This document shows positions 22,526 through 33,504 of a stretch of DNA of 64,000 nt, in pieces. Origin of the DNA: Chondrus crispus (Eukaryota > Rhodophyta > Florideophyceae > Gigartinales > Gigartinaceae). Position 1 is the stretch's first letter. Each line of letters starts with the position of its first letter. Both the position numbers and the translations under genes were made by a program. The stretch is from positions 53,009-117,008 of the forward strand of contig NW_005179180.1 in assembly GCF_000350225.1 (NCBI RefSeq), written 5' to 3'. The notes below the pieces were generated by a model. It was given only the letters and a program-made list of their open reading frames with translations. It did no database searches and was not told where the DNA came from.

Positions 22526-25500
22526 CTATCCTGATTGAGCTTGCGCGACCTGCGCGGGCAAGGACAATCTTTTCCTTCGGAAATAAGCAACAGCCGCGCT
22601 GCGGGGCAACTGCTCTATGGGCTCCCACGTTGCGTCCTCGAGGGTATACCCATACCATCTCACTTTGAGAATTAATTTCTCCTCGTCGTAGCCGTGGTCC
22701 ACGATCTTGTCGATCACACACTCTTGGCTCTCGGCTCCTTATTCCTGCGTTTCCAACTGTCCTTCCCCCTTCCGAAGAGCCAGCGACTCTTCCTCATCCT
22801 GCTCTTCCGAACCTCCCATCTCTTGTAGATCGGGCGGGATGCCCGCAGCTTCCTGATTTACCAACGGTCCGTCATCCGTCCTATTCTTCGCTTGCGCGGC
22901 GGGTTCTTCTCGTTCCCCTTCTCGATTGAGGAACTGTAGCGCTTGTCGTAGCCCGATTATCGGCGTGTAGTCCATGGGACTAGGGGCTAATTCGACTCTA
23001 TCTCGTGACACGCGCTCTTCTTGGTCGCTGATGGATATGACGACCGTATTCTCAGTTGACTCCTTCACTTGATACGGACCCGTAGCCACTTGTGCCAACT
23101 TCTGTTTCGGCTCGGTGGCCGTGCCTTGCTCCTTTCGAAGGAATACGTATGATCCTGAAGGGATGTCATACTTCGGCTTGCGGAGCCTTGCGTCGAAATT
23201 TCGCTTGTAGCGCGCTTGTTCTTTCCGCAAGCTCTTACCAGCGCCTTTCATCAGGCTTTCCAACCATGACTGCCATTTCAGGTAGTACGCTCGATTCGAG
23301 CTAAATCCTTCCAAACTTGGCTGTGCTTGTAACGCGACGCTTCCTTGTGCTCGCGCCAACACTAGCTCGAAGGGCGCGATGTTCGTAGTTCGATGAACTT
23401 TCGTGTTGTATGCGAACGTCACAGCGTCGCTAAATAGGTCCCAGCCCTTTTGATGCTCTCCAACATATTTTCGCAACGCGGAAGTCAGCGTGCGGTTAAA
23501 CCTCTCAACTTGGCCGTTGGTTTGCGGGTGGTACGTAGTCGTGAACACATTGCGTATGCCGAGAATTCGACAGACGTTCTGAAAGAGCCGGGCCGTGAAC
23601 TGGGTTCCATTGTCGGACAGCAGCTTGACCGGCGGTCCGTACACGAATACCCAATGGTGAACGAAGGCTTGTGCGATGTGCGCAGCTGATATCTTCTTCA
23701 ACAGTACGGTTCGTACCAGTTTCGAGTATCGATCGCTGATCACGAGAATATACCGATTTCCTCATTTAGTTGTAATTAGCTCGCCGAGAATGTCGATGGT
23801 GACAAACTCCAGCGGAGCTTTGGGCGTGAACAGCTTCATTTCCTTCGTGTTTCTTCTTAACTTCACCCTTTCCCGCCCACGTGCGGCGCAATTCTTCGCG
23901 ACTGCGTAGCAGTCTAGGGCCATCGTAGGCCAATAAAAATATCTTCTCAATGTCTTGTAAAGTTTCCTGCCTCCCGAGTGGCCTGCCAATTTTGCGTAGT
24001 GGCTCAACCCTAGGACGCGGTCCCTTAACGATTGTGGTATCACCACTTGTACAAACTCCGCCGCGGTACGGCATAGAGTTCCTTCGAGTTCCTTGGTCTC
24101 CATGCTGAACGTTCTCACCTTTCCGGCGTCCATTTCTTCCTTGATGCGGTTGCAGAAGGGGTCGACGGCTTGCTCGCGAATGAGCTCCTCCGGAGTGACA
24201 GCTTGGAAGTGATCGAGGCGATCAGAGGCGGCCCCCCCTCAAGAGCGAGGATGTCATCTAACGCGTCAAAACTGTCCCCGTCCTTCACTGTACCCTCGGC
24301 CGGTTCGGCCATAAAGCATGGAATTTCGTCGTCGATTTCGTCGACGGTTTCTCCTGCGGTCCGTAATCTTGACACGGCATCAGCTTGGCTGTTAGCATTG
24401 CCCTTCTTGTACTTGATTTCGAAATCAAATTCCGAGAGGCGGAGCCTCTATCGGATTAATCTCCCGCTGGGGTCGGTTAGGTACATCAACCACCTCAATG
24501 AGGCATGGTCGGTATGCACAATGAAGTGCTCGCAATATAGATATGGTCTTAGAGTCTGTACGGCCCAAATTCCGGCTAGACATTCTTTTTCTGATACCGA
24601 ATAGTTTCTCTCGGCTGCGGCTAACGTTCTTGAAAAGAACCCGATGGGTTTACGTTGCGCATCCGGATGCGTTTGAAATAATGCAGCGCCGATTTGATAG
24701 TCGCTTGTATCGGTGTCTACCGAGTATGCTAGGTCCTTCTTCGGCAGCGCCAACACCTGTGGCGCCAAGATAGCGTCTTTGAGCCTATGAAAAGCTTTTT
24801 CGCATGGTTCGTAGAATCTTTCCAACTGGACCGGTTCCCCTTTCTTCACTAGTTGGTTTAGAGAATGCGCAATTATGGCATAATGCGGAACGAACCTGCG
24901 GTAGACATTGCAAAGTCCCAGGAAGCTTCTGAGCTGTGTCTGCGTTTGAGGGTACCTCACTTGTTCCAATGCGGCGGTTCGCGCGGCGTCAACTTCGAGC
25001 GTACCTGCCCGAACGACGTGGCCGAGGTACTTGATCTTTTCGACGAAAAATTCACACTTGCGAAGCTTGAGCTTCACACCTGCCTTCTCCAATACAGACA
25101 GTATTTCGTCAACGTGGACGACGCGCTCCTCCCAGGATTTGCTGAAGATGATGATATCATCTAGATATACCAGACAGCATTTCCAGCGGAACGGAGAGAG
25201 CAGGATATCCATGGCTCTCTGAAACGTCGCTGGCGCATGGTAAGACTGAAGGGCATTCTTGATAATCGGTACAACTTGTACCAGGTTTGAAACCTAAGTG
25301 ACACGAAAATGCGGTTTTGTCGCGGTCGCTTCGGGAATTGGCATCTGCCAGTACCGCGAGATCGCGTCCAACGCGGAGAAAACCTTGGTGTCACCAAGCG
25401 AGTCCAGACACTCATCCATGCGCGGCAAAGGGTACGTGTCCTTCACCGTCACCGCGTTTAACCTGCGGTAGTCTACGCAAAAGTGCATCGATCCGTCCGG

Positions 25501-26968
25501 CTTGGGCACTAATAAAACGGGCGACGCCCATTCTGACTGCGCCGGTTCGATGACTCCTGCTTCTGACATCTTCTGTACTTTTGCGTCCTCGACCTCCGGA
25601 GCCTTTGGACCGGCTCGGTAGGGAGCTTGTGCGATGGGCCTGGTCTCCGGGACCAGCTCGATACGGTGGACCGTGGTAATAATTACACCAAGGGTCCCAT
25701 CCCACATCTTAGAGTATTTCTTCAACATCCATCGGAACCGCTCGCGCAGCCGTTCCGGTACGTGGCTCAGGTCGAGGTCCTCCACATCCGGCGGTGGGGG
25801 CTCAATCCGCTGCTCCGGCTTCGACGATGCCGTCGCAGAGAGCCCACTCGACCGTTCTTCTGGCTGGTCCTCGCGCGCTTGATCTGACGGTTTGCATCTT
25901 GTCTCGGCCGTAGGCGTCTTGGTAGAATTAGGAAAATTTTCCTTCTTCCTTTCTTGAATTCCGAGAACTTAACCAATGGTGATTTTGCTCTCAAGCACGG
26001 CCCTCGTGTGCGGTAATAATTCTGCCACCACTTCGCCTTTTTGCACCCTGACAGGGTACGTCCTAAAATTCGCAACGAGTAAACGAAATGGCCTGTCAGG
26101 CTCAACCTGAACGACACCATTCGTGCACGCCAACCCGTGCCTTTCGTACAACGACGAGTACGGCTGAACCACAAACAAGCCCGCCCTCTTCGAGGTGCAT
26201 TCAACGACGCGTTGCGTCCCTGGCTCGATAGTCGTGGCTCTTGCCACTTTTACCTTAGGGGAAATTCGCGCCCCCTTCCATCATTCTCGTCCTCTCCCGG
26301 GACGAGATTCTTCTTCCCTTTTCTCGTCGAGAACCGCCTAACTATCGGAACTTCCCAGAAATCCGCCAACTCAACCATTTTCTTCCTTGGATAAATTGCT
26401 TCCACAAACCGGTCACAGTAGTCCGCGCCTAGAATTAGCGGGACTGCGAGTTTTTCGCATACAATAAACTCGGCTGCGGCCACAAATCTTCCAAACCTCA
26501 CAGGCATTTTAATTGTGCCGAGAGTCCGGAGTGGCCTATTGTTCGCGTCACCGATGTCTTGGGTCGGTCCGTAGGACACCAACATTTCCATTCCTGCCGG
26601 AAGTTCCGACCTTCGAACCAAATTCGGTCCGGCGCCTGTGTCCAACACTGACAACACTCGACTCATCAATCCGACCGTTGGTCCAATATCCGCGTAAACT
26701 TTGTAGTTTTTTCGCGCGAGGACCAAGATCTTTTCAGGGCATTCTTGTCGCTTAACTCTGTACCAGGGCCTACGAATTTGATCCATCGGACGATCCTTGT
26801 CTCGACTTAGAATTTTCTTGACAACAGTCGGCTCCTTCGGCCTACCCACTATTCCAACTACCTCCTCGTCGAGGCCTTCCTTTTTTGCTAGAGACGCGGA
26901 ACGGGACTGAGTCCCGGACGCAGTACGTTGAACCTGCGCCTCTTGTGACTCCTTCGAGATTCCCCTCT
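22526..26968 (-). pseudogene. pol: pol of element B1, many breaks
   Basis: The order matches B2 pol. Protease with an intact DTGAG near 26640, RT with YLDD near 25168, RNase H (TDTSDY, TDHASLRWLM), integrase zinc finger near 23950-24030, integrase core (SDNGTQF, NGQVERFNRT), then a chromodomain ending at 22526 (LILKVRWYGY...DATWEP). There is a frameshift near 26250, a scrambled stretch near 25215-25300, and a frameshift near 24130. Stops lie at about 25969, 23759 (TGA where B2 has CGA) and 22739 (TAA where B2 has GAA). Unlike B2, the protease and RT catalytic aspartates are still present. Confidence 0.9.
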
Positions 26969-26978
26969 CTAGTTTCCC
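26969..26978 (-). promoter_or_regulatory. -1 frameshift heptamer GGGAAAC at gag stop, B1
   Basis: Minus strand G GGA AAC (26978-26972) is followed at once by TAG. This fits the canonical X XXY YYZ pattern, and slipping back one base enters the pol frame. Together with AAAAAAC in D it supports programmed -1 frameshifting in these families. Confidence 0.7.
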
Positions 26979-28413
26979 TGCGGCTGCGGGTTCCTTCTCA
27001 CGTCTGACGACGCGGGCCCCGCGGCGGGCCCCCTAAAGGGTTGGTTCGACCTCGGCGTTGAAGCACTCGGCGTGCTCGCCGTCTGCGAATCGAACCAATT
27101 CTTGACCTTCAGATAACTCGTCGATGGTATCCCTAATCTCTCCATCGAAGGCAACGCCTCATAATTTCCCAAAACTCGGTGCATTTCCCGGAGGGAAATA
27201 ATGCACGTTGGCGCGGCGCGCCCCTTTTCGTAACAGTGATAGCACACCAGTCCGTGCGTCTTGACGGGATATTGCGGCCTAGGCCCTCCATGGGCCGGCG
27301 GCCTTCCTTGATGTTGCGGTCTTCCCATCCAGCCTGGCCTTCGAAACGTTGTACCCTTGTCTTCCGTCGGAATGCGAGGCGCCGGCGTGTGGCCGCTCCC
27401 CTGGAACATCATCACGGGATCCGTGGGCTCTGAAAACGACTCCGTCGTGTATGTGGGCGTCGGTAAAGTTGACGACCCGCTTGCCCCGTAGTCCTCGTGT
27501 CCTTAGCCCTCCGATGGCTCAATGAAATTGCCTTCGGCTACAAATGCTCCTTCATAATGATTTTCGCTACTTCCGTGCGCACCGCGTTCATCTGACGCGG
27601 AGATTGACTTGGCTAAGTGGACGGCGGCGTGACCTTTACGACCGGGATAAGAAGCCCTCGGCTTGTTCCCCGCCCTGAACGTCGATGGCGTCTGAATCGT
27701 GACCTTCTTTGTCTTCTTGTCCTTGGCGTGGCTCGCCGAGCCATGCGCCTTTGCGTAATTTACCAATCTCAAAAATGAGACATCTCGTTTATCTTGTCGA
27801 TACTGAGAGACCATGGGCTTGATACTGGCATCTAGCCCCTCGATGAACATGGCCATCTGCTCCTCCATGGAATAAACATTCCCACAGCGATTACTCTCGT
27901 CTGTTAGGCGAATGTAAAATTCCATCTCCTCTTCAGACGGTCTCTGCTGAACTTGTCGTCAATGCTGGTTCGGAACTGGCCTAAGGACTCTAGCGCTTGA
28001 TTCGCATCGCGCCTTGCGTCCTTGACCGAAAGCTTCAATGAAGCGAGGACCTCCGGCTCAATGCCGTCGGTCCGGTCGCCATTATTTTTCTCGACGAGTC
28101 CCACGCGCGCGGTCAGCTCTTCCAACGCCGTGTGGAACTCGGAATTTTGCAACTCAAGTTGCTTCTGCACGAGGCCTAATTCGGCCTCGAGATTTTTCTT
28201 CGCTTCTTCGCGAATTTCGCTGCTCATCTTCTCCAACTTCTCGTCGAGGTCAGTCTTGTCGGCGGCAATCCCCGTAGGGGATTCTTGATCTCCGGGATCC
28301 GTGGCCGTATTGGCCTGGCTCCGGGTGCGAGGACCTCTCGGGATCCTCGACGCCCGTGCCGATCGGCTCCTGCTCGCCCCGGGACCGACGTCCCCTGGTG
28401 CGCTTGTCGACAT
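26969..28413 (-). pseudogene. gag: gag of element B1, internal deletion
   Basis: ATG at 28413 (MSTSAPGDVGPG). The N-terminal coiled, charged region runs to about 27950. It then jumps to QQRPSEEEMEFYIR, skipping the segment that in B2 lies between about 48300 and 49150, that is, most of the gag core. The rest carries a canonical zinc knuckle near 27230 (CYHCYEKGRAAPTC, with the His replaced by Arg). A stop at 27503 stands where B2 has Tyr. The gene ends at TAG 26971-26969, directly after the slippery heptamer. Confidence 0.88.
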
Positions 28414-28515
28414 CGCTCGTACGAGCGAACCTACACAAAACAAGTTACAAACAAAAAGAAAATAAAAAAAGAGTCCGTTACACAGACCAACTTCCTTGTC
28501 GCAGACAAAACTGAA

Positions 28516-28533
28516 TTCTAGGTCGGGAGACCA
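28516..28533 (-). promoter_or_regulatory. Primer binding site, B1
   Basis: The same 18-nt tRNA-Tyr-like site as element A, four bases from the end of the 5' LTR. Confidence 0.75.
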
Positions 28534-28537
28534 CTTT

Positions 28538-29574
28538 TGTAGTGCAATGTGCCTGGCAGGCCGCGAACACAGTCCGACGGTCAAACAAAAAGAAGAAAAA
28601 CAGGAACAGAAACAACCACTGCCGATGGCACGCGCTACGGGGCGTTCGAGACTCCCTTTCCCCTTGTGTGGGCTTGCGGCCCACGGTAGCTCGACTCCGA
28701 CGGGGGGGTTAAGGAAAGATACCCGGCCCGGGAGGATAATGGTGGTAGAGACTTGTGAAGACTTGAGTGCTCGACGAGTACGGGTTGGGCTTGTCTACGA
28801 GAATGTAACCGCGGTTCGCTGGGTTGTAAGGCCAGTGCTCGACGAGCGTCTTCAGCACCTTGGGTATAATTCAAGGTCTTCGACGGGGGCTTGCTCAGCA
28901 CTACCCGACGGGATCGTAACGGTGTAGCAACGCTACTACCGACGTGTTGCCCGATGGCTAAAAACACCCTCACCAGCGCGAATGCGATCGCGGTAGGCGG
29001 TACCAAGTCTGTCTTATACAGTAAGACCTTCGACGGAGGCGTCGTTACAACAGCCTTCCTACGGAACTTGAAACAGTAGCAGCGCTACACAACGTGATTC
29101 TTGATGGCTAAAACACCTACACCGGATCGGTCGCAACCGACTCCAATGGAACCAACACAATTAAGGGAAAAATAGGTGTAGAGATAGAAAAGGATAGGAA
29201 TTAGAGATATAAAAGGTAAAAGGATAAGGAAAAGGAATGGGACCCCGAGCAATAGAGGATGTCGTTAGCAGCGTAGAAGGGAAGCGCGTCGCGTGAACGG
29301 AAGCGGTCTTCGACGAAGGCGAGATCTACTCCGGCAACTCGGGTTACCTTTACTGACTTGGTGGTCAGAGGGCTAAGGTATATATCGCCCCGCCGGAGCC
29401 TCTACAGTAGCCCGCGGCGCTAGATCCTAGATCAAATCTAATGTTAGCAAAATTAATGCCAACTAATTGACTAAATAAAATTAAATAATTAAAATAAAAA
29501 CTGTGCAAATATTCACACGTTAGCCCCCCGATCCCGGACTAAAATGGCTTCCAACACAGTGCTATTGCACTACA
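28538..29574 (-). repeat. 5' LTR of B1
   Basis: 1037 bp with termini TGTAGTGCAA/TTGCACTACA. TATA-like gtatatatcg lies near 29380. Its R-U5 half is close to that of the 15476-16661 LTR, whereas its U3 half is not. Confidence 0.88.
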
Positions 29575-30332
29575 GAGGGTTGAGGAGCCCAACAGGTGAA
29601 TGGAGTTACAGATGGCTGCCGGGACGCACAAGTTGCTGTTGTCCCGGAACGCGACGCGCCCCGAGGATGGAGCGCGGTAGAGAGTTGTCAAGCGGTCAGC
29701 CGCCCGGGAACGACCATGACTCATCCTCAGGCTTCTCCCAGGATGCGCGTGGCACCACCTGTAGATTTCCATGGACGCGAAGGTACGGTCTCTCCCGCCA
29801 AACCAGAAATGACAGTCGACACCCTGGTGCGTCGTACTTTCACCAGTTCCGGAAATTCGCAGAGTGTAGAGCAGGATGCGATGCGGCAGATGAGTGGCGG
29901 CGTCCATGTCAAAGTATGAACCATCTGTCTCAAAGTAGATCTGCTAGATGTCCCATTCATCGTCGCTTAAGGTGCCGTAGTGGTTCGCGTCGCCTACGGA
30001 CTCAGTGAAACCCAAGCGGCAGGCCTCCTCCAGAGTGACCCCCTGGTCGGGCTTTCGGTTGAGATACTTCGTCAGGTGGATGCCGACGAGGCTCTCGAAT
30101 TCCTCCTCAGTCGTGCCGTAACGGCGATTTTAACGAGCACAAAAAATATGGAAAGTGTCCCCAGAGTCCTCAGCACTCATCGAAATCTTGCTAACATCCG
30201 AGCGCGACCACAGCTCATACATGAGCCAGTCCCTATCAGTAGGGCGAGAGACGCGGGCGGCCTTGGGCCCAGAGCTTTCCGAAGAGCCGTTCCACCTGTG
30301 CTCCTCCGTGCCGTCTGCCTCGTCCTCGCCAT
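29575..30332 (-). pseudogene. Antisense gene of element E with histone H3 tail-like N-terminus
   Basis: The ATG at 30332 reads MARTRQTARRSTGGTALRK, which follows the histone H3 N-terminal tail residue by residue. Lys4 and Lys9 are replaced by Arg, Lys14 by Thr, Pro16 by Leu and Gln19 by Ala. A one-base loss just after residue 21 then shifts the frame; in the next frame PKAARVSRP continues the H3 pattern around Lys23, Arg26 and Ser28. After that the H3 likeness stops, and no H3 core follows. Reading on gives RDWLMYELWSRSDV, a TAA at about 30130, EEEFESLVGIHLTKYL, SDDEWDI, a TAG at about 29944, and IYFETDGSYFDMDAATHLPH. The last matches the T(D/E)G-x-Y block of the A and B antisense proteins. 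Cut at 29575 by B1; its C-terminus is probably 15135-15475. An upstream in-frame ATG at 30338 would add two residues. Alternatively, the 5' end of a host H3 gene has been fused here. Confidence 0.65.
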
Positions 30333-30625
30333 GTCCATTAAAGGGGTCCGAAGAGGGTACACGGCGACTGAACCCCACCTGCGCACCTCTCGATCCTGAC
30401 TTCGGACGGCGCAAGTAAAATCTAAGGCGAGGACGAAAGAGCAGGACGGAAGGGCACGGTGGGGGTCTGACGGCGTTGAAGTGGTCTGACGGCGTTGAGG
30501 GGCAGAGATGTGGGCGCCCGGTAGAGCCCAACGGAGTATGACGACGAAGCAAGAAGGTGCAGATGACAGTGGAACTTGAGAGACGAGAGGGGGGCCAGGT
30601 TGCTGGAGGGTGACCGGGCCGAGGC

Positions 30626-30633
30626 TTATATAA
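30626..30633 (-). promoter_or_regulatory. TATA box upstream of E antisense gene
   Basis: TTATATAA on the minus strand lies about 300 bases before the H3-like ATG and between it and E's polypurine tract. It could drive the antisense gene independently of the LTR. Confidence 0.45.
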
Positions 30634-30676
30634 CCCAAAAATCAAAAATCAAAACTACGGGCCCGTGGCCCGGGCT

Positions 30677-30686
30677 GGGGAGGGGA
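30677..30686 (+). promoter_or_regulatory. Polypurine tract of element E
   Basis: ggggagggga lies three bases before TGTAACGTG, the same arrangement as aagaaggggga-tc-TGTAG in element A. Confidence 0.5.
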
Positions 30687-30689
30687 TCG

Positions 30690-31191
30690 TGTAACGTGTC
30701 CCCCGGCCCGGTGTAAGTAATTAGAAATTTAGCGGAATAATTGTAGAAATTTGCTGGAACCATTTCCTAGAGAGTATAAAAGCCGCCACTGCGCTCTCTC
30801 CCAAGGAGGGAGAGGAGGGAAGGACAGCGGACAACAGTCCAGAAAAGCATCTCGTGCACTCCCTTTTACCAATAAGAGGGACAACAATAGTGTACGGTCT
30901 GTGATGACTTGGTATCTACGGGACTACAGCTATGTAGTTTCAGCAATTGTCTTCTTCCACGCTACTTCCGTACGGAATTTACTGTCTTCTCTCTTCTATA
31001 ATTCAGACGATGCATGTATCTGAATCATCGAACTCTGGTTTGGTCATCCATCCAGCTGTTCTCGAGATGGAGATTAGGGGAATAGTTTTACATAATCCTT
31101 TGCCGATTCAGGCCATGCCAAGAGGATAGCCACTGACTCCCGCTGGATATAAATCTGCGCACCATCCAGTACTTTCATTGAACGTTTGACA
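30690..31191 (+). repeat. Probable 3' LTR of element E
   Basis: About 500 bp from TGTAACGT, after a polypurine tract, to aacgtttgaca, an imperfect inverted match of the start. It contains TATAAAA at 30775-30781. No second copy is visible in the window, so the boundaries are inferred. A short plus-strand frame near 31008-31129 (MHVSESSNSGLVIHP) is unassigned. Confidence 0.4.
30775..30781 (+). promoter_or_regulatory. TATA box in E LTR
   Basis: tataaaa on the plus strand, followed by gccgccactgcgctctctc. It is the likely U3 promoter of E and lies about 140 bases from the divergent TATA at 30626-30633. Confidence 0.45.
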
Positions 31192-31246
31192 CTGTAGCAT
31201 CAGCGCGGATCAGAATTAGAATTAGAATTAGATCGCGCGCGCACAC

Positions 31247-31353
31247 ACACGTGTACTGTCAGGACTGTCAGGACGCCCGCACACACGTGTACCGTCAGAA
31301 CTGTCAGGACGCCCGCACACACGTGTATCATCAGCGCGCGCGCGCACACGTGT
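31247..31353 (+). repeat. 36-bp tandem repeat with ACACGTGT in C LTR
   Basis: ACACGTGT begins at 31247, 31283 and 31319 (period 36) and again at 31346. Each unit also carries ctgtcaggac. Repeated palindromic ACGT-core motifs in U3 look like enhancer elements for a bZIP or bHLH factor (inference). Confidence 0.6.
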
Positions 31354-31653
31354 ATTGACAGCGCTACAGTAGCTGAGTACGGTAGCTCAGCACTGTAACG
31401 CGCTACAGTGCAGTACGGACTGTACTGTAGCCCTGTATGATAGACGCGACAGACGCGTAATTGTATATTTAACCACGGGAACCGGCGGCGGCGGAGGGAA
31501 GGCAAGCATCGGCTTGGCCAGACCCTCACCGTCGGCTAACCCGGAACGCTTACTCTAACTCGGGCACGCTCTCTCTGTTCGCGTTTTAGAGTAGAAGGAC
31601 ACGGGTAGCGGGCGCGTACGTGCGCGTGTGAGCCAGGATCCGTCTCCGCCCGT

Positions 31654-31679
31654 CGGCACTGGAACGTCACCCAGTGCCG
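31654..31679 (+). promoter_or_regulatory. Covarying stem-loop in C 5' LTR
   Basis: CGGCACTGG-AACGTCAC-CCAGTGCCG. The 3' LTR has CGGTACTGG-AACGTCAC-CCAGTACCG at 62884-62909: one base pair is changed on both sides and the loop is identical. Confidence 0.6.
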
Positions 31680-31875
31680 CGCCGGGGCGTCGAGGCGTCG
31701 GTCCGCTCTACCGCGTACACTAACGCGTTCGCGACCCGACCCGCTCTACCACCGCTACCGGCCCGTGTCCTTCCTCACGCGTTGCTTACTGGTCCTTTCC
31801 GTTCTTCTCGCGTTCTACAGGGTCTCCTACGCGGACTGAGCATACACCCCTGCCGTTGGGGTGTTTATGCTACAG

Positions 31876-31893
31876 TGGTCTCCCGACCTAGAA
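31876..31893 (+). promoter_or_regulatory. Primer binding site, element C
   Basis: The same 18 bases as in A, B and D, one base after the LTR. Confidence 0.75.
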
Positions 31894-31950
31894 GGCCACG
31901 CGATTATCGCGAGAAGAAGATCGTTCGAATCCGCGTCCGCGCGCGTCGAA

Positions 31951-33504
31951 ATGGAAGAAGGAACCGCGAACTCGATTCAGACGGAACCTGCGAATATGGA
32001 GTCAACTGCGCGCCGGGCCTCCGCGTCAGGCGCGCTGCGCGCCCCCTTCGGCGGCGGCGCCGCAGGTCCTACCGACCGCGAACCGTCGCCTGGGTTTTCA
32101 AAAGGACGCGCTCGCGCGATGTATGACAGGATTGCGGAATACATCGAGGACGTCCGGACCTCGCTTCGAATTGACGTCTCGGACGCGGTATATACGCGTT
32201 GTGTGGAAGAGCTACGCTCGCTTCGCGAAGGAAAGTTTGACCGCGTTTCCCAATCTTTGGAGAACCTCCGAGCACTAGTCGACCAGCTACAGAGTCGGCT
32301 AGGGCTCGTCGAGGATTCGCGTCTCGATTCCCCTGTCGAGTACAGGGAAGGCCGCCCTGAGAGGTGGGCCTCATCAAGACCACCTGACGCACAACCCTTC
32401 CCGTCTGCGGAGCAAATACACGCGTTTGCCCATATGGCCGCGGAACTCAACTCGACGCGGAGACGGGCTCGCGAGGTGGAACAGAACCCGACCAACAGGT
32501 CGCCCGGAGCCCCTACGAGGGGGCCCGGTGCCACTGTTCCCCCGATCGCGTCAGACGCGCCGGAGTTCCGACCGACTGGTGCCGGATCCAGTCGGTACGC
32601 GGATGGCCCAAGACCACCAATGGACGCGAATGTCGTGTCCGAAACCCAAGCCCTCCGTATGTCGCCGGAGACATACCGGGGATGAGACTCGTACCGTACG
32701 CGGACGACCAGGACCGCAGAGGAGCCGCCCGCGGATCAAGAGAACCGATTCTCTCTTTCGATCCTCGCTGGGGCGGCTACCAGCCGGTGGACCTCAACGC
32801 GCATCCCGGTCCGGTCGATATCCGAACGCTGCCCGTCACCCCTTTCGGGACGTTGGGACCCGCGGCACCGGGGGTCGAGCCCGTCCATACCATGATACAG
32901 GAGTTCAGCGATGTCGCGAACTACCGCATGTATCGGTTGGACAATACGTCGACGCTCGTTACCTCGGGAGACGCGGGACGGATCGCGAAGTACGTCCAGC
33001 GCTGTCGTGGGATTCGTCCCACGATGCGCAGCTTCGACGGCACTGACGCGATTCAGTTACTACCGTTCTTGAAGGATATACGTATCACCTTCAACGCGCA
33101 ACACCTAACCGAAGGTCTTGCCGTCCGCGTCTTCGCGCATTTTCTTGAACGCGACGCGGAAAGATTGTATACGAGTTACACCATGCGCGGACTACGCGCT
33201 GGCCAGCTTCACGACGACATGTCGTCTGGTTGACCAGACCAGGCCAGCCCATCAAACGCTACCTCACGGACGACGTGTTAGGTGAAGCGTATGATACGGT
33301 CGCGACCGCGCGACAGCATCCCCACGAGACGGAGAACGCGTACGCGGATCGATTGGAGTGCGTTCCGGTGCACCGCGGTGTTCACCGAACAAGCACTCGC
33401 GCATTATTTCGTGCGCGGACTAGCCCCGGCGACCCGAGCCGCTGTGGCTGAGACGGTGCAACGACTGCCCGTTAGCCAACATCTCGTCAAACGAGGCTTG
33501 TTAC
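31951..33504 (+). pseudogene. gag: gag of element C, N-terminal and core parts
   Basis: ATG at 31951 (MEEGTANSIQTEP). A helical N-terminal region near 32120-32320 is followed by a Pro/Arg-rich linker. The frame changes near 32683 (overlapping stop and ATG), where the gag core continues: FDGTDAIQLLPFLKDIR matches FNGSDPIKVISFLARCK of A. It shifts again near 33233 and 33350, then reads ALAHYFVRGLAPATRAAV, matching the TTLFIEGLLPAIKPLV block of A. At about 33505 it is replaced by element D. A possible continuation lies right of D at 37890-38053 (EYCNGRTLQCKAPKYP). Confidence 0.75.

Larger units (their letters stand above)
15476..29574 (-). mobile_element. Element B1: decayed chromodomain Ty3/Gypsy element, minus strand
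   Basis: In minus-strand order: 5' LTR 29574-28538, PBS, gag, pol, spacer, antisense gene (plus strand), polypurine tract and 3' LTR 16661-15476. The flanks tggac (15471-15475) and gaggg (29575-29579) do not form a duplication. The two LTRs differ in length (1037 and 1186 bp) and in their U3 halves. B1 is therefore old or rearranged, probably by recombination between copies. All its genes are broken. B2 (46707-60117) is a close relative. Confidence 0.85.
31193..31874 (+). repeat. 5' LTR of element C
   Basis: 682 bp, TGTAGCATCAG to TTTATGCTACA, directly followed by the PBS. It contains a 36-bp tandem repeat (31247-31326) and a 9-bp stem-loop (31654-31679) conserved in the 3' LTR. TATA-like gtatattta lies near 31464. 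Confidence 0.8.

Noticed and set aside
30177-30638. A complete host histone H3 gene
   Set aside because: Only the tail region matches; no H3 globular core is present in any frame downstream.
31247-31353. CRISPR-like array
   Set aside because: Only three exact 36-bp periods, no unique spacers, within a eukaryotic LTR.
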